From Lepidodermella squamata (lineage: Eukaryota; Gastrotricha): a stretch of DNA of 64,000 nt. Below the pieces are notes generated by a model. That model made no database searches. It was given only the letters and a program-made list of their open reading frames with translations, and had not been told where the DNA came from. Location: NCBI GenBank assembly GCA_047495785.1, contig JBLDXI010000001.1:1550001-1614000 (forward strand), in the 5' to 3' direction. Every line of letters begins with the position of its first letter. Position 1 is the stretch's first letter. Below are positions 1-13,857 of this stretch, in pieces. A program made the translations under genes and the position numbers.

Positions 1-698
1 AGCACCCATTATCGGATTGAATCCAAGTTTGAAAGTGTAACTTTTCTAGGCTGTTGACAAATAACTTATAGATATCGTGACTAAGCTTCCTACAAATGGA
101 TAGCCATTCAAGAAACTTCAACTTTGACCCCTGCTTCATTTGGTATGCGCGGAATTCACAACTTCAAAAAAGCATATTTTCATCGCAGTGGGCCGTCAAC
201 TGTCCGCCCCGATTGTTGTTGCTGCGGCTCTTGTCACTGCGTCGACGAAACTAGATTACACCGGGTTAGGGTGCTCCACTTGTCAAACAACGTGACTTCA
301 CAAAATGCTGCGACAGATACCGATACAGAAGTTCATCATCATCATCATCATTTTATTGTTTTCCTTCTGATTGCACCATTTTTTTTTAATTTTATAAAAG
401 AATAACAGTATTTAGGAATGGATTTATAAATGGGCAAAAAGAGGATCGAGCGCAGAAGTAAGGCGACCGTACACAGCATATAAGTATGTTTATTATAGGA
501 TGATGCGCGCAAGGCAAGTTTTATTGTGATTCTCAGAATCTACAATTTATCGAAATGATCACGGGGTATCGAAGAAAAAACAAATCAAGCACAGATTATA
601 TGATTGATTTTCATAGACCGATTTACGATTGCAGCCCGAAGCAGAAAACCGTTGGCTCAAGTTAGTTCGATAATGTTGACCGTTGTTTGGTTGCCGTT
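1..698. other. Intergenic, no gene recognised
   Basis: No supported coding region. There is a short (CAT)n run near 332-350. The open frames here are short and have no recognisable domain or coherent splice pattern. Confidence 0.6.
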
Positions 699-903
699 TC
701 CAATTTCGTTGGTAGAAGTGCGCTCTCAGAGGGCACTTCTACCAGGCGGTTGGCTATCAGGCGGTCAAGATTAAGGCTAAGGTTAGGTTTAGGGTTAGTT
801 TTAGGGTTAGGGGTTAGGGTTAGGGTTAGGTTGGGGGTGGGGTGCCCTCTGAGCCATCTGAGAGGAAGCCCTCTGAGAGCGCAGTTCTACCAACGAAATT
901 GGA
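699..903. mobile_element. Inverted-repeat (MITE-like) element with TTAGGG-like core
   Basis: A 36-bp terminal inverted repeat lies at 699-734 and 868-903 and matches at 35 of 36 positions. The left arm also folds on itself (GGTAGAAGTGC against GCACTTCTACC). The core at about 771-832 is a run of GGTTAGG/TTAGGG-like units. No transposase is present. No target-site duplication is obvious at 698/904. It is either a non-autonomous DNA element that captured telomere-like repeats or a structural hairpin of another origin. Confidence 0.75.
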
Positions 904-1503
904 GGAGGCACAAGGAGGACAGTGAGTTTCGTTCAGTTTGCTGTATTGTCAGGACAACACTCACAAAGCCCTTCTGAGTTTGTTCCTGCTTAACGCCTTC
1001 CCCAGTGGAACTTTATCTATTTTGGCTGCCCATTCGACTTGATTCGGACAAGCTAGTAGACAGTAAGCTTTGCGAAGAGACAGTTCCACACTCAGTGTGG
1101 TGCGAACCGAGAGGTGGAAATTGCGAATTGAAAAATGCTGCGACTTGCAGAAACTTTTTTTCGTTCAAAAATTTACCGCTCAAATGTCATCACATTAAAA
1201 AGTATTATTCATTTCAAAAAATTATTTTATACTAAAAAATATTAAAATTATGTTTTGTAAATTCAGAATTGCCATAGCAACGTTGTATACATCGAGGCGG
1301 TTCGGCAATTGTGCTGGGCTCTAATGAGGATTGGCCATCCACTGTATTTCGAAAATAAACCCTCCGCACGCTAATGCTGAAATAGGAGCTTATCCTCTAC
1401 CGAAAAACACGCATTCTCTTCCTGTCTTTTGGTCTTCGAAGTTGAAAATAAATACATACTTATGAGTTGTGCTGTAATCTAGGTTCATTCAACGCTATTC
1501 AGA
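904..1503. other. Upstream region of CFAP47
   Basis: No gene seen. Near the CFAP47 start a 3' splice-like site (TGTAATCTAG) lies about 23 nt upstream of the ATG at 1504, which would suit a 5'UTR intron or trans-splice acceptor. Confidence 0.5.
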
Positions 1504-4500
1504 ATGGACCGAACTCGAACAGAAATACCCACATCCGGCGTCTCGGCTCAATTCATTGAAGCCCATGGTGTCCGAATAACACCGGCAAAATTGATATTCG
1601 ATCAATTTGAAGTCAAAGAAACGTATGCGCTCGAAATGAACATCCTAAATATTGCGTCGCACCGCAAGACTGTTCGCTATTATGCTCCTGTTGGCAAGGT
1701 AAACATTCATTTCTTCGCTCAATCATTTGCTATTCAAGCATATTTTTATTTAAATAGGAGTTCAAAGTAAAGGCAAAGACTTTAGAAGATAGCATTTCGT
1801 CTGGTATCAGTCTTCTTGCAACTTTGGAGTTTCGGCCAGCTGATTATGGTACTAAGCGGGATCGTGTTGTCATAACTGTCGATGGAGAGAAAATAGAGGT
1901 TCCAGTCGAATGGTAAATTTTATTCTATACGTCATAGCACATGTTTATCAAAATTTCAAACAGTAACCCGTGTAGACCAGTGTTGGAAGTATCACCAATT
2001 ATTGACTTTGGTGTGCTATGTAGCAACAACAAAATGGTTACGTCTCACCTTGTCATTACAAATACTGGATCAAAACATGGCTCGTTCGAGATAACTTTCG
2101 ATTCTAGTCTACCAGTTAATGTTAACCCGTTGTTCGGAAAAGTCCCGCCGAATTCAAGAACAAAAGTCAAAGTCGAGCTGATAGCTAAACAACAGATTCC
2201 TCGAATCGATTCCAAGATCATGGTTAAACTTGAAGGAATATCTTTACCAGTTCCTGTTACGCTCTCAGGTTCGATTGTAGAGGGAAAGCTACAACTTCTG
2301 AGCACAGACGAGGATAAACAACTGTCATCTGTTCGTTTGGGGGCTGCATATTTCGGGACGGATAGAGCCGTATGCACTGTCCTTTATAACAATAGCCCGG
2401 AGCCCACCGACTTCGTTGTAATTCTGCAAGAGGGAGCACCTGGTCAAGAAGCAGGCAATGACGTCGCTGGCAGCGCTGAAAGTGTACTTATGAAATCTCG
2501 CCGACGATATGACGGAACAGCTGTCGACATAATGAATATCGTATCAACAATACCAAATCAGGGCAGATTGCAGCCTTTTCAAAAAATTCCATTCGTGATA
2601 CGCTTCAGTCCCAATTGGAAATACGCTCCTATTGGTTTTCAGTGTAGCAGCGAGGTACCACCAAGACAAGATTACGCTTTGTACTTGGTTATCGCTCGAG
2701 TTGGTACGGATTTAACCACTTCTCCCGATCTGGACGACCCCGCGAGAGCGACAGCTTTTCACATTGACAGTCGCCTTGAAGTTCCAATATGCGCGTCAGC
2801 ATTGGCTCCTCAGTTAGAGTTGAAGCCTGGTCCAGAAATAAATTTCGGAGATTGTTTGGTATCCAGTCAAATAGTAGTGCCTCTTCAAGTGCGAAACATG
2901 TGCCAAGAATTACCCGCTGCTATTGTCTTCCCGAAAATTGCCCATTTTCGTTGCTCTCCCGATCGTACCAGGTTAGCACCGGGCCAAGAAATAACCGTAG
3001 ATTTGCGGTTTGAACCGAGACATTTTGGCTCCTTCTGCCAACAGCAAGCTGTTGAAATTCTGGGCGAAGTTTTTGATAAAAAAGATCCCTTCTTAATCAT
3101 CTGCGATGTCATTCATCGACAATTTCTCAAGTTGGTCGGAACAAGCAATTCGGTCACTAACAAACCTGTCCCGAAATTTGCTCCCGGCATTACCCCTTTG
3201 ATCACTAATGAAGTTGGTATAAATGGAGATGTAACATGGACTGATGCTCCTGAGTCAAATCTGCTCAGAAAAGCTATAGTTAGCAGCGGAACGGTTGGCA
3301 AAAAAGCCAAACCGAGGGGAAGAAGGAGTGCTGATTCCATCAAAGAATTGGACATTGTCCGCAAAAGTTTACCGGACGGTTCCAAAGTTGCTTTACCAAA
3401 CGATCGTTCCCAGTCTATCGCCCCTTTTAATAGGAAGGAGCGTTTCATCTCGATCTTCACCCGAATCAGTCGCTATAATTACATAGATCCCGACTATGCA
3501 ATGACTGATGTTGAAATGGGTGAAGTAGCAGCTCATCGCCGGTTTTACAAGCGATATATCGATGATATTAAATCGATGAGGCGACAAGTTGCACGTGATA
3601 AAAGAGCGAGCCGTTACGAAAATGAGCCAAATATTGGTCTAGAGCCGAGCTGTGGCATTCATCCGAAGAAACTCACCATCGTCGATATCGAACGCGAGGC
3701 AGACCGACAGAGATCAGAGTATGGAAACAAGGTTACATGGGCTCCTCTGAGTTCCAAGCAGCTAGCTCAAATGGCAATAGAAGCCTCAGGTAAGACTATA
3801 TCTAAAAAGGCCAAAAATATAAAAATTTATATCAACTTCTCATTTTTTAAATTCAGGAATTTCCTCAAATTTACAGAAATTTATTATGTGCTTAAGTGTA
3901 TTGTACTCACATTTTTTTGCATGTATTTCAACTCTTGAGAGGCATTTCGTTCCAAATTGCTACAGCACATTCGATTATAGGAAATTAAAATGAACTCAAA
4001 ACGTGGCCGCCCTAAAACAGTGGATGCCAGTTATCTTCAAAATTGGTATCGCACTTTGGATTTCAGAGAAAAGCGTTGTTCAACAGCGCTTTTATCGACA
4101 CTAGCCCTGAATCGGAAGAAAAATGGAATTAATAGGCCACAGACTACTCCTGCTAAAATAGAAACAGGTGTGAAAAATCACAAAAAGATCACAAAATTTG
4201 CTCGATAAATCACAAGTATTGGAGTTGTTGAATAGAGATTTAATTGCTGACTTGTGAATTTTCAGGAAAGCCTCCTGTTGAAACGATGACACCAGCCCCA
4301 CTGAATTCAGTGCAGAAAGCTGAATGCTCGCGGCGCCTGACCCCTCGCGAGCTGCACCAAGTTACTATCGACCCGGGATCAGTTGAAATTGGCGAAGTAT
4401 GCGTTCGATCCGCTGTCAAGCGCCAACTTTCCGTGCTGAATAACCTGGACCAACACATTTCATTCAAGCTGAAAATTGACTGCCCGGAACTGCGTCAGTC

Positions 4501-7500
4501 AAGCCCTATCCAGGCCGTCGTTCCGCCGCGAAGCCGGGCAGTTATTCCGCTTTGCTTTGAAGCTGACCAACTTGGTCGGTTCCAGCGCTCGTTGGAATAT
4601 ATGATCAACGAAGTGCATCCTGGCCACGTCACCGTAACAGCTGATGTCGTGCCGGTTGAGCTGAAACTCTCGACAAGCCACCTTACTGTCACACCTACAC
4701 CTGGTTTGTCTCCTGAAGCTGGAATTCGAGGTGTTATCACTTTGATTAATAAGCGAAACCGCTGCGCCGAGTTTCAATGGCACCCGGTTTTACAAGATGG
4801 AGTAATTGCATTCTCGATTCGACCAGCTGTTGGAAAGGTCGAAGCGTTCCAAGAATTGGATTGCGAGGTCGTGTTCCACGCGTCATTTTTCGCACCATCC
4901 GAAGCCCAATTCATTTGTCATGTAAAAGATGGCCCCAGGCTGAATTTCGCCTGCTCGGCTAGGCTTGGCCAGTCGAGCTGCGAGTTGATTGAGAAACGAA
5001 TTTTATTCGGAGCTGTCCCTATTCATTTGGTCACGACTAAACGAGCGGTCATTTACAACGGCGGCCCGCATCACGCCTATTTCTGGGTCGAGGAGCCTAA
5101 TCCATTGCCTGGCCTGACGATAACCCCAAATTACGGCGTTATTCCTGTAGGTGGCACTGCCGAGCTTCAAGTCACCGTCCAGCCTACTGGGCAAATGAAA
5201 TTTGACACGAAAACGCTGATTTCCATCCGTGATCACCCAACGTTGGACCTGAGAATCGGCGGTAGCTCCGAACCATCTTCAGTTGATATCGACCTTTCGT
5301 CGTTCAAATTCGCTGGCGGAGTCCCACTTGGCACCTCAGCGACTCTGCCGTTCGTAGTCTCCAACAAATGCACAGTTCGGTCGCAGGTCGTCTTCGATTT
5401 ATCTCGATACCGCGATTTTTCAATCAAAACCAAAGCTGAGCGCATCATACCAGGTGAGTGGTTTGACTCGAGTACCTAATTTTTGAAGCCTATGTAAAAC
5501 CTTGGGAAATATATAGATGCCGATTTCCGTGAGTTTATGTTCACACCTTGCTATATCTTGCGTATATAATCAATCAATTTTTACCCACCTCTTTAAATCA
5601 CGGACTCTTCCCCTTATTAATTGCGCAGAAAATATGATTTATTTCTGCTCAATATCCGAATCAATATCGTCAATAATTAATTTCAAAATTGTACATTGTT
5701 GTCTCGTAATAATCCTATCATTTTGCGGCGGAAATTTCAATTTTTAAAAAATTTCTTCTTATTTGAAAAAAAACAGAGGAAAACACGTACAATTCACTAA
5801 ACCCTGGCAAGTACATGTTGCTCCTGTCAGCAAATGAAAGTACCGAATGCACGCTGATTTTCACGCCGAGTGAAATCGCTAGTTACGATTTTGTGATTCC
5901 GGTCAGTGTCAACGAGACTATGTGTCGACTTCCCCTACCGACTCCTTTGCCGAGGACACCCATCGCAGCCTCACGGCGTCCTTCATCGGTCGTTGTTGAA
6001 CACATTTTGACACCGAAACCAGTTCCAGTCCGGTTGACAACGCCTTGCCGAGTAAATTGCGATTTTTTTCTAAAAAACTAGCCTCCTTAACAATATTTTT
6101 TTCAGCGAGTTACCGTCACTGCGATTCGCCAAACTTTGAAATTATCCTCGACCACAATTGACTTTGTTCTGCCTGTTGGTTACGAACTGAAACGTCGCGA
6201 ATTCATGATTGAAGAGCGCAAAATGTTGACGATAACTAATGTTGGCCCTATCCCGTTAAGGTGGCGAATGGACCTGGCCGCGATTCCCGACACTGGGATC
6301 TTCAAATTTTTCCGCAGTAACGGCGTTCCATTTTTGACGCTTGGCGACTCAGGGACAGGCTTCATTGAAGACTCGCTCGAGCCACAACAATCTCAGGAGA
6401 TTTTAATCATGTTCTGCCCTATTGCGGCAGGCGAATGGAAGTACGACGTGCCGATCTACCTTAACGAGCAAGAGCGACCCTGCCAGTCGTTGCATCTCTA
6501 CGGCTGTGTTCGTCAGCCGAAATTGGCATTCGACCCTGAGGCTATCATCATGGCGCCGGTGCCGCTGCAAACGAGGGCCGAGGCGAAACTCCAGATTTTA
6601 GCTTATGACTACCAACAGCCGACACCAATAAACGTTGACGTGCCGACGATAGAGAGCGAGGCTGGACCTGTTTCGCCGATTACTGTTGTTTTCCCCTCTG
6701 GAAATGTGATTCGGCCAACTGTTGTTGACTCGGATGATGGCTTTAACGAACCAACTTTGCTGTCAGTGATGATTCTCTTCCAATGCGACCGGCCGATAAG
6801 TTTCTCGACGAAATTGGCATTTTACGACGCTGAAGGGCGGCGATTTTCTCTGCCGATTTCGGCAACTGCTGACAACTCCTTAGCAACCAACTACGCTTTC
6901 TTGGCTGCGAATCAAGAGGGAGCTAAAATTGTTTGCGAAGAGGGTAATTTCTTTGAAAAATTAGGTTCGAACAAATTTAACTATGATTTTCTTGCCAGGC
7001 ATGCGGCTGAAAGGTACGAAATCTGCGAGCACTGAAACTGTCAACATGGGAGAGGCGATAATCCTTCGAGTTCCTTCGCACAACTCTCAAGAAGTCACAG
7101 ACCATCGACCCCAGCGGAGTGCAGCGAGCAGTGGTGGCGACTACGGCACAGTCGGGGGTAGGATGAGACCCCCTAGCACGGTGGCCACAACGCCATCGGC
7201 TTTTGACGTGACCATGTCAAGCTACGAACCGTCGAACGATTCCTCGTCTGATTTGACGCGAGACGGGGCTGTCAATCGTAATTTAGCTTCAATGCAGTCG
7301 GAAGGGTCACACTCGAAGCGACCTGATACTATAATGTCGCGAACATTCGGGTCGCTTTTGTTTCCCGAGGAAGACTCTGAGCAAGGGATGTTCCATGCTG
7401 ATGTTCTACTCGCTGTTCAACGCTGGTTTTCCCTTTTCGCCTATCCGATCAAGCCATACCCGGTCAAAGTTCCAACCTCGTTGAGAACTGGCTGTGGCCG

Positions 7501-10500
7501 TGTTGAAGGCATTGTATGGGGTGGCAGCCAACGGACTGGAAACGGGACTCACATGTCCGTAAATTCAGCCGCGGCTAGTTTGAAGAAGGACTACCAAACT
7601 GTGTATCAAATGATTGAGAACTTGTGTGGCCGGCCTATTCCTGGCATGCCTGCTGATATGCCGCTACCGGCTAATCTAGCCGAGCGGGTGAAACAACTTC
7701 ACTGGCAGCATGCGACACTGCTGACCTTCCTTAAAAGTCAGGGCGCGGCTGTTTCTGGGATCAGACCTGAATTTTTGTTGGAACCAGCTGAATTTCGGGC
7801 TTTTCTCGAAATCGCCCATCGACAGGGCCATCCTCTCGCCCCAGCTCTGGGTACATGGGGGTCAGGCCGTACCAGGGAGGAGCGGGATATAGAGGAGGAA
7901 CTTTTCGAAGCTCTATCGAAGCAATCTTGGATGAATGTTTTACTTCAAGTTGTGAAAACCCTCGTTCTATCCCGAGTCACCCCTCGAACTTTGAAGATGC
8001 AGCCGAGACCCGATCGCAATCTCCACATACCAGCCATTAACCCCGACCCGGGCGCTTCGAACTTGTACAGCATCTCTGAGCGAGTTCTGTTAACATGGCT
8101 GAACTTCTACTACGAACAGTATCGCCGGAAATTGTGGGAGAACAGCACGAGAGGCGGTGTCCCTCCGTCAAGATGGGTCGTTAATTTCGACCTTGACCTG
8201 ATTGACGGCCTTGTTTTAGCCGCAGTTGTTGGCGCTTTCGTTCCATTTTTGGTTGACGAGTACCTATCTTACATGTACACTTACCCAGCCACCCCGGAAC
8301 AGTGCCTCCACAACGCCCTGAAACTGATCAGCGCCCTTCGCGCTATTGGGCTGGAATACGATATTCAAGCTATCGAAATCACTGATCCGAACCCAGTTTC
8401 GCTCTTGCTGTTGGTATATGAGCTTTATCAAAAGTTGCCGTTCTACTTGCCGAAGGAAACCGTGGAATTCCGAGGCCTCATGCACTCGGTGTCTACCCGG
8501 CAGATTCGGCTGGTTAACCACAGCGATAAGCCAGTTATTTACCAGGCCTTACTGGTAGGCCGTAATTCGGCTGATTTCCACCTACCAAATGGGAACATGA
8601 TTGCGATTGGGCCCAAGTCTCAATCAACTGTGACAGTCTCGTTCACCCCGCGTTTTCTCGAGCCTGAGGAAGCTGTCCTGGTAGCAGTTGGCCGAAGACA
8701 GCGATCAAATACCGGAACAACCATGGTTTTCACGCTAAAGGGCTTCGTTGACAATATCAAACCATCGGTAAGTCCTTAGGCATTACATCTTGCAAAATTA
8801 TTCATCATTTTTGAAAAATAATAGCAAATTATTGGAAATGCAACGGTTTGTTCTTCATAGCATGAAAATCTTCAGTTTTAGTTTTGTCTATCATTTATTT
8901 ATTTTTGCATGTTTTACGATTCGCCTGACAATTTTTGACTTGAATTCGATTTTTTTGCAGGAGGTCTACAAAATTGAAACACCTTGCTATGAATTGGCTT
9001 CAATGGAAATCAATGTCAGAAACATCAGCGCCAACACGGGTGGAAAGTTCACGGTCAAATTGATTGAATCTCACGGCTCAAACCCGCCGGACAGCGCTAT
9101 GGGCAGCGATTTGTTCCGAGCGATCAAACGAAACCAAAAGCTGCGCAAAAAGAAGCAAGACCACGTGCCGAAGAACGTGAAATCTAAGGTCGACCACGGC
9201 CAGACTAAGAGTAAGGTCCGAACTGAAGATTTGATGCGTGGAATTCGACGGTCATCACTCGCTCGATCTGCTTCGAGTGACCGAAGTGACGGCGAGTCTC
9301 GCGAGGCTGAAATGAACGCAGCTCAGAATGAACAACCGCAACGGTCGTTGAATCAGTTGTTATCGGCTTTTTACACATCGAGCACTCAAATTACCCTGGA
9401 ACCGGCCGGGCAAGCTGTGATCACCCTGCATTTCCTGCCGTTTTCTATCGGCAATTACTACTGTTCGGTTGTTTTGTCGAACGAAGAGATCGGCGATATT
9501 GTCTACGCTGTCAATGCTACTGCGACCCTGCCATTGCCGGATGACTTGTCCAGCTTACCTGCACCTGGTCAGGGCGGGAAAGCGCTGGTCGCCAAAGCTC
9601 AGGGTAGTAATGTTTTGGACTCTCGGGCCTGTCAATGGCTCGCATCTCCTGGCCAAGAATTGAAGGGATCTATTCAAGTCCCATTGACTAACCCAGCCCG
9701 GGAAAGGGCGTTAGTCACGGCTGGTCAACTTCGCCTTAGCCCGACTGAGTACAAGCGCCGCTCAGCTACAAACACCCTGGAATCAGCCACAATCGCCGCT
9801 AATGCTCTAATCACCTTATTAGGCGATAAGGTCAGCTCATCTGAGCTGAATGAATTGCTGTCGACAGCATCGCCGAATAAATTTCACGTCGATAAAACTG
9901 ATTTGGAGCATTTCATTATACCTGATGACGTGCTGGTACCTGGGCACCAGTTCGGGACGAAAACCAGTTCGATCCCCACCCATCTTGACCTACCCATCAC
10001 CTTCGTCGCCCGGACGCCCGGTGTTTACAATTGCGATATCTTACTCGCCTCTTCCACCGACTACCGCCTACTACGCCTTTCTGTCTCCGTCACGCCGCCT
10101 GGCCAACAGGCTGATATTTTGTTCCGAAGCTCCGTCGGCCAGGTTGTCAATCAGTTGATTCCGATATCGAACCCGACCAACTTCCCGTGGTCGCTCAGGG
10201 CTACGATTATCGGCGACGGCTTCAGCGCGCCGGGTCGTCTTCAAGTCGCGGCGCTTCAGGTTGCCAACTTCCCGCTGACTTTCCACCCGACTAAGCCGGG
10301 TGAAAGCGCCGGCGAACTCGTCTTGTCATCAGACGATCCTTCAGTTAACGTCAGGTTCTCATTCCTGGTTAACGGCGTTGGTGAAGACCCACCAGCTCGG
10401 GATGCTGTAGTCATAGATTGCCAAGCTAATCAAGTGTAAGTTGAAACTAAACCAGAATTTGCCCATCTTAATTTTTTATTTCAGGATTGAACATACGGTA

Positions 10501-13297
10501 ACTGTAACGAATCCAACGCCCCGAAAACTGACTTTCAAGGTCTCATGCGACATCGACTGCGTTGTAGGCCCTTCGCTTCTTAGCATTTTGCCGAATCACT
10601 CGAGACCGTACACGTTTTCTTGCCGACCGCTGAGCCGCGGGGTGATAAAAGGAGCGCTGGTTTTCGAGGCGCGATCGGACGTCCTTTTACCCACCTATGA
10701 CAGTGACGGCGATGAAATTCCGGATCCGTATGCTCACGAGGCCATTGACTACGACGGCTTCAGAGTTTGGTTCGACATGAAAATCAGAGTCTCGCCGCCC
10801 CTGCCAGTTCAACACCTTGACATCACCGCATTTTGTCTGGTTTGTTGTAAAATCCTCCTTAAAATCGTGAATTTTATTGTTTTTCAATAACAGCAAAGTT
10901 CAGTGTTGGAAATTGCCATTCGGAACCCTACTACGGAACATTTGAAGTTGACAGCCGCTGTTGAGGGAGATCATCACCTTTCCGGCGTGAGTTCACTCGA
11001 GATCGAGCCGCTCCAAACCGCTGTTTACGAGGTCGTTTATCGCCCGCGACGTGTTGGCCAGTCACGTGGAACCGTCACCTTGTACAGCCCACTTTGCGGC
11101 GAATTCTGGTACGACCTAACCCTGACCAGTGTAACACCCCCGCCAGTCAAACTGCAGTCGATGACTTGCCAACTTGGCCGGTGGACGTCGCAGGTCATTA
11201 CGCTTGAAAACCCAATTTCAGAGTCGATTGCCTTCACTACACGTCTGACGAATACCCTCAATTTCCGAGTCGACGTAGATCCAACGAGGCCACTTATCGT
11301 CAAGCCGAAAAAATCGGTTGATGTCACGTTGACGTTCATACCGTCCGCCCTGGGCATGGGTGAAGAGGGTCAAAACTGCACTCTCTCGTTCAGTTGCCAG
11401 CAATTTGGCGAATTGGTCTACAATGTAGTGGGTGGTGGAACTTTGCCCGAGGTTCAAGAACCTGTTCTACTGATCTCAGAGGTCGGCGCAGCAGCAACAG
11501 TGAACATCCCGTGGAAGAATCCGTTCGATCATCCTGTCAATCTCGATATAACACTGATCGGTAAAATTTTTAAAATTCAGTTAAATAGCTGTAGAATTGA
11601 TTTTGAATGAATCGAATTAAAGAACAAGTACCAGCGAATGAAATCGCTTGTAAGTTTGGTCTCGTCATACACCCGGGAAAAATCACGATCATTTCATTTC
11701 ACGCCCATCTGAAATCACAATCCTTTAATTTATCCTTTCAAGTATATGCAAACATTTGGTTTAATCTCTTTCTCGAATTTTGCAGATCTGGATGAGGAAA
11801 AAGCGCGGATTTATGGGAAAATTCATAGCACTAATAAGGAAGCGGCTAGTCGGCTGGCTGCTTCTGGTGTTATTCCTTCGTCGGAAGATAACAACCGAGC
11901 CGGCGCGGTTTCCACCTCGATGATAGTAGCAGATGGAGCTTTCAGGGTTCTTTCTCGGCCTATCACTGGCGCGTTTGTTTCGCAACGGGGTGCACATTCC
12001 ATCACCGTGGCCTTCACACCAGTCGTTCGACGAGTTCATGAAGCTACGTTGGTTGTGAAGGTGAAGCGAGCTGATGGCCAGCCGTGGAGAATTCCGCCAA
12101 ATGTTTCACCCCACGGAACTAGCGAACTGCAAGATTTGTCATGGCTGTTCCCGCTGAATGGCTTGCCAGACCTTGGCGAACCCGACTGGAGAAAAGCGAC
12201 GATAATTCGAGGAACAGTGGGTATGCCCCTGGCTAGCCGGCTTGAGGCTGCGTTATCTGGTGTCGCCACTGGCCGCGGTCAGCCTGCGACGATGGGGCTG
12301 TGGCTAGAATCAGATCGTAGCGAAAACTTGGCGCTTACTGAGGGTAGCCTAACCGCCGATGAATTCAGCTTCAACCTGCTGTACCCCGACCCTGGATCAA
12401 CAGCGCTACTAAGTCGAATTGTCTCTCTGAAACTAATCAACCAGTTGCAGGATCGGTTGACTGGTTTAGTTGTGCTACGTTTTGAGATTGATTTTATCGC
12501 GGAGAATACTTTCACTCACCGGGCTGAGCTTTTGATCCATTCGTCTGGGGGCGGAATGTGGAAATTCCCGTTAACAATTGCAGCTGATTACCCGCCACCT
12601 ATCGAAACAATTAGTCTGCCAACCTTGGGAAGTGGCCTGGAGTCCGCCGCAACCATCGTTTTGTCAAACGTTTATGAAAAGTATTTTTCATTTATTTGAT
12701 GAGATCTAACACCTAAGAAATTACCTGTTTAGCGACACGATTCCTTTCACGGTCAAATTCGAACCTCTCGATCCCTCGTTTTCTGTTCATCCAGAATCTG
12801 GGTAAGTTGCAGTTAGATTTCGCTGGATTAGGTTATGTTGGATCTTTCATTCAGATTGCTGGGACCCAGTGGAACCATGCAATCCGATGTAAGGCTCACT
12901 GTGAGATTCAGACCAGCTTGCTATGGACGAACGCGTAGGTCGAGGCTTGTTGCCAGGGTAAGATAATTGACGCAAAAATTATATTCATAACGCTTTTACG
13001 TGTTGATCTTAGATTGGTACAAACAAATGCATTGTTTATGAAGTTGAGGGGCTTGGTCCGCAATATGAGCCGCCATCGGGACAAGTCAAGGTCGAATCTT
13101 GGAACCAGATCTATCAAAGCCCATCTACCAATCCAGACTATAATCGCACTCGCATCAATTATATCCTGCAGAACATGACGCTCACTACTACGGGTGTTTC
13201 GAGTCCTATAAAAGGCGCCCGTTTATGCAAAAAGCGGACAAAAAAGCCTTCGTCATCTTTGCCAAAAATTGCTGATGGGAAATCACAACAGTTTTGA
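1504..13297 (+). CDS. CFAP47: Cilia- and flagella-associated protein 47
   Basis: Large axonemal protein built of repeated MSP/ASH-type immunoglobulin-like domains with a calponin-homology (CH) domain. Known relatives act in the motile cilium or sperm flagellum. Exons inferred: 1504-1698, 1758-1912, 1964-3789, 4021-4167, 4266-5453, 5777-6051, 6106-6943, 6999-8767, 8961-10435, 10485-10839, 10894-11560, 11786-12680, 12733-12801, 12855-12957, 13013-13297. All phases close and the total is 3413 aa, close to the vertebrate protein (about 3.2 kaa). The CH domain is around residues 1895-2025. Ig-like beta modules with 'F.P...G' and 'V.N' patterns recur before and after it. The 4021 acceptor is the least certain junction. 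Exon 9 carries a basic Lys/Arg-rich insertion (about 9120-9300). No frameshift or stop breaks it. Confidence 0.9.
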
Positions 13298-13386
13298 TCA
13301 TCTCATTATTTTAAATTCAACTTAATTTCTGCTAATTTTATTCACATGATTTATCGGCTTGTGATAACAAAATCATTGTTTTTCCC

Positions 13387-13392
13387 AATAAA
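13387..13392 (+). terminator. Poly(A) signal of CFAP47
   Basis: AATAAA 90 nt after the CFAP47 stop. Confidence 0.7.
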
Positions 13393-13720
13393 GAGTTACC
13401 TGTAGTTTTGAGATGCTTGGTTCCATTCTAAATTTTGATTACCGCAGAAAGGCAGATATCGTCATTTGAAATATGCGAAAACATGACTACGCTGTTGGTT
13501 GGAGGAGATGAAGCTGTCGGCACCGCCGAACAGGGGAAGAGGAAAGGGGCGGAAGAGTTAAAATATCACAATCGAACCAAAAAGAAATAGGTATGTGAGA
13601 ATAAGGAAAGTCGCCCAAGCTTTACAAGTGAATAAGATCAAGAATCAAAGGATAGTCTTGTGTCTTCTTGAATCCTTAACCCTAGTGTAACACTAACACT
13701 TGTAATATTGCACTTTCTTC

Positions 13721-13837
13721 CTCACTCGGTTTAGGCCGCGATAATCAACAACTTCGCGTAAAGTCACATTTTTTTTGTTCACGAACATCGCGAGAGCAAA
13801 CGTACCTTGGTCAGTCATCGGTTCAACGATCATACCT
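13721..13837 (-). pseudogene. Reverse-transcriptase fragment
   Basis: About 39 codons on the minus strand match the N-terminal fingers region of Ty3/gypsy RT: 'GMIVEPM', then 'FVNKK', then 'VDYRGLNRV' (compare the usual '...VKKKDG..R.CVDYR.LN'). Similarity stops at the inverted repeat at 13685-13710. It lies downstream of the gag frame with a few bases between, as expected for pol, but is truncated after the YR.LN motif. Confidence 0.7.
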
Positions 13838-13857
13838 TGAATAACAAAAAGCTCAAC

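Noticed and set aside
124-405. Frame with six consecutive His codons
   Set aside because: The His run is a (CAT)n microsatellite; the rest has no domain or start context.
687-977. Arg/Leu/Gly-repeat frame
   Set aside because: It is the reading of the TTAGGG-like core of the inverted-repeat element, not a protein.
3982-4020. Start of CFAP47 exon 4 at the TTATAG acceptor near 3981
   Set aside because: That acceptor leaves an in-frame TAA given the phase of exon 3; the acceptor ending at 4020 keeps the frame.
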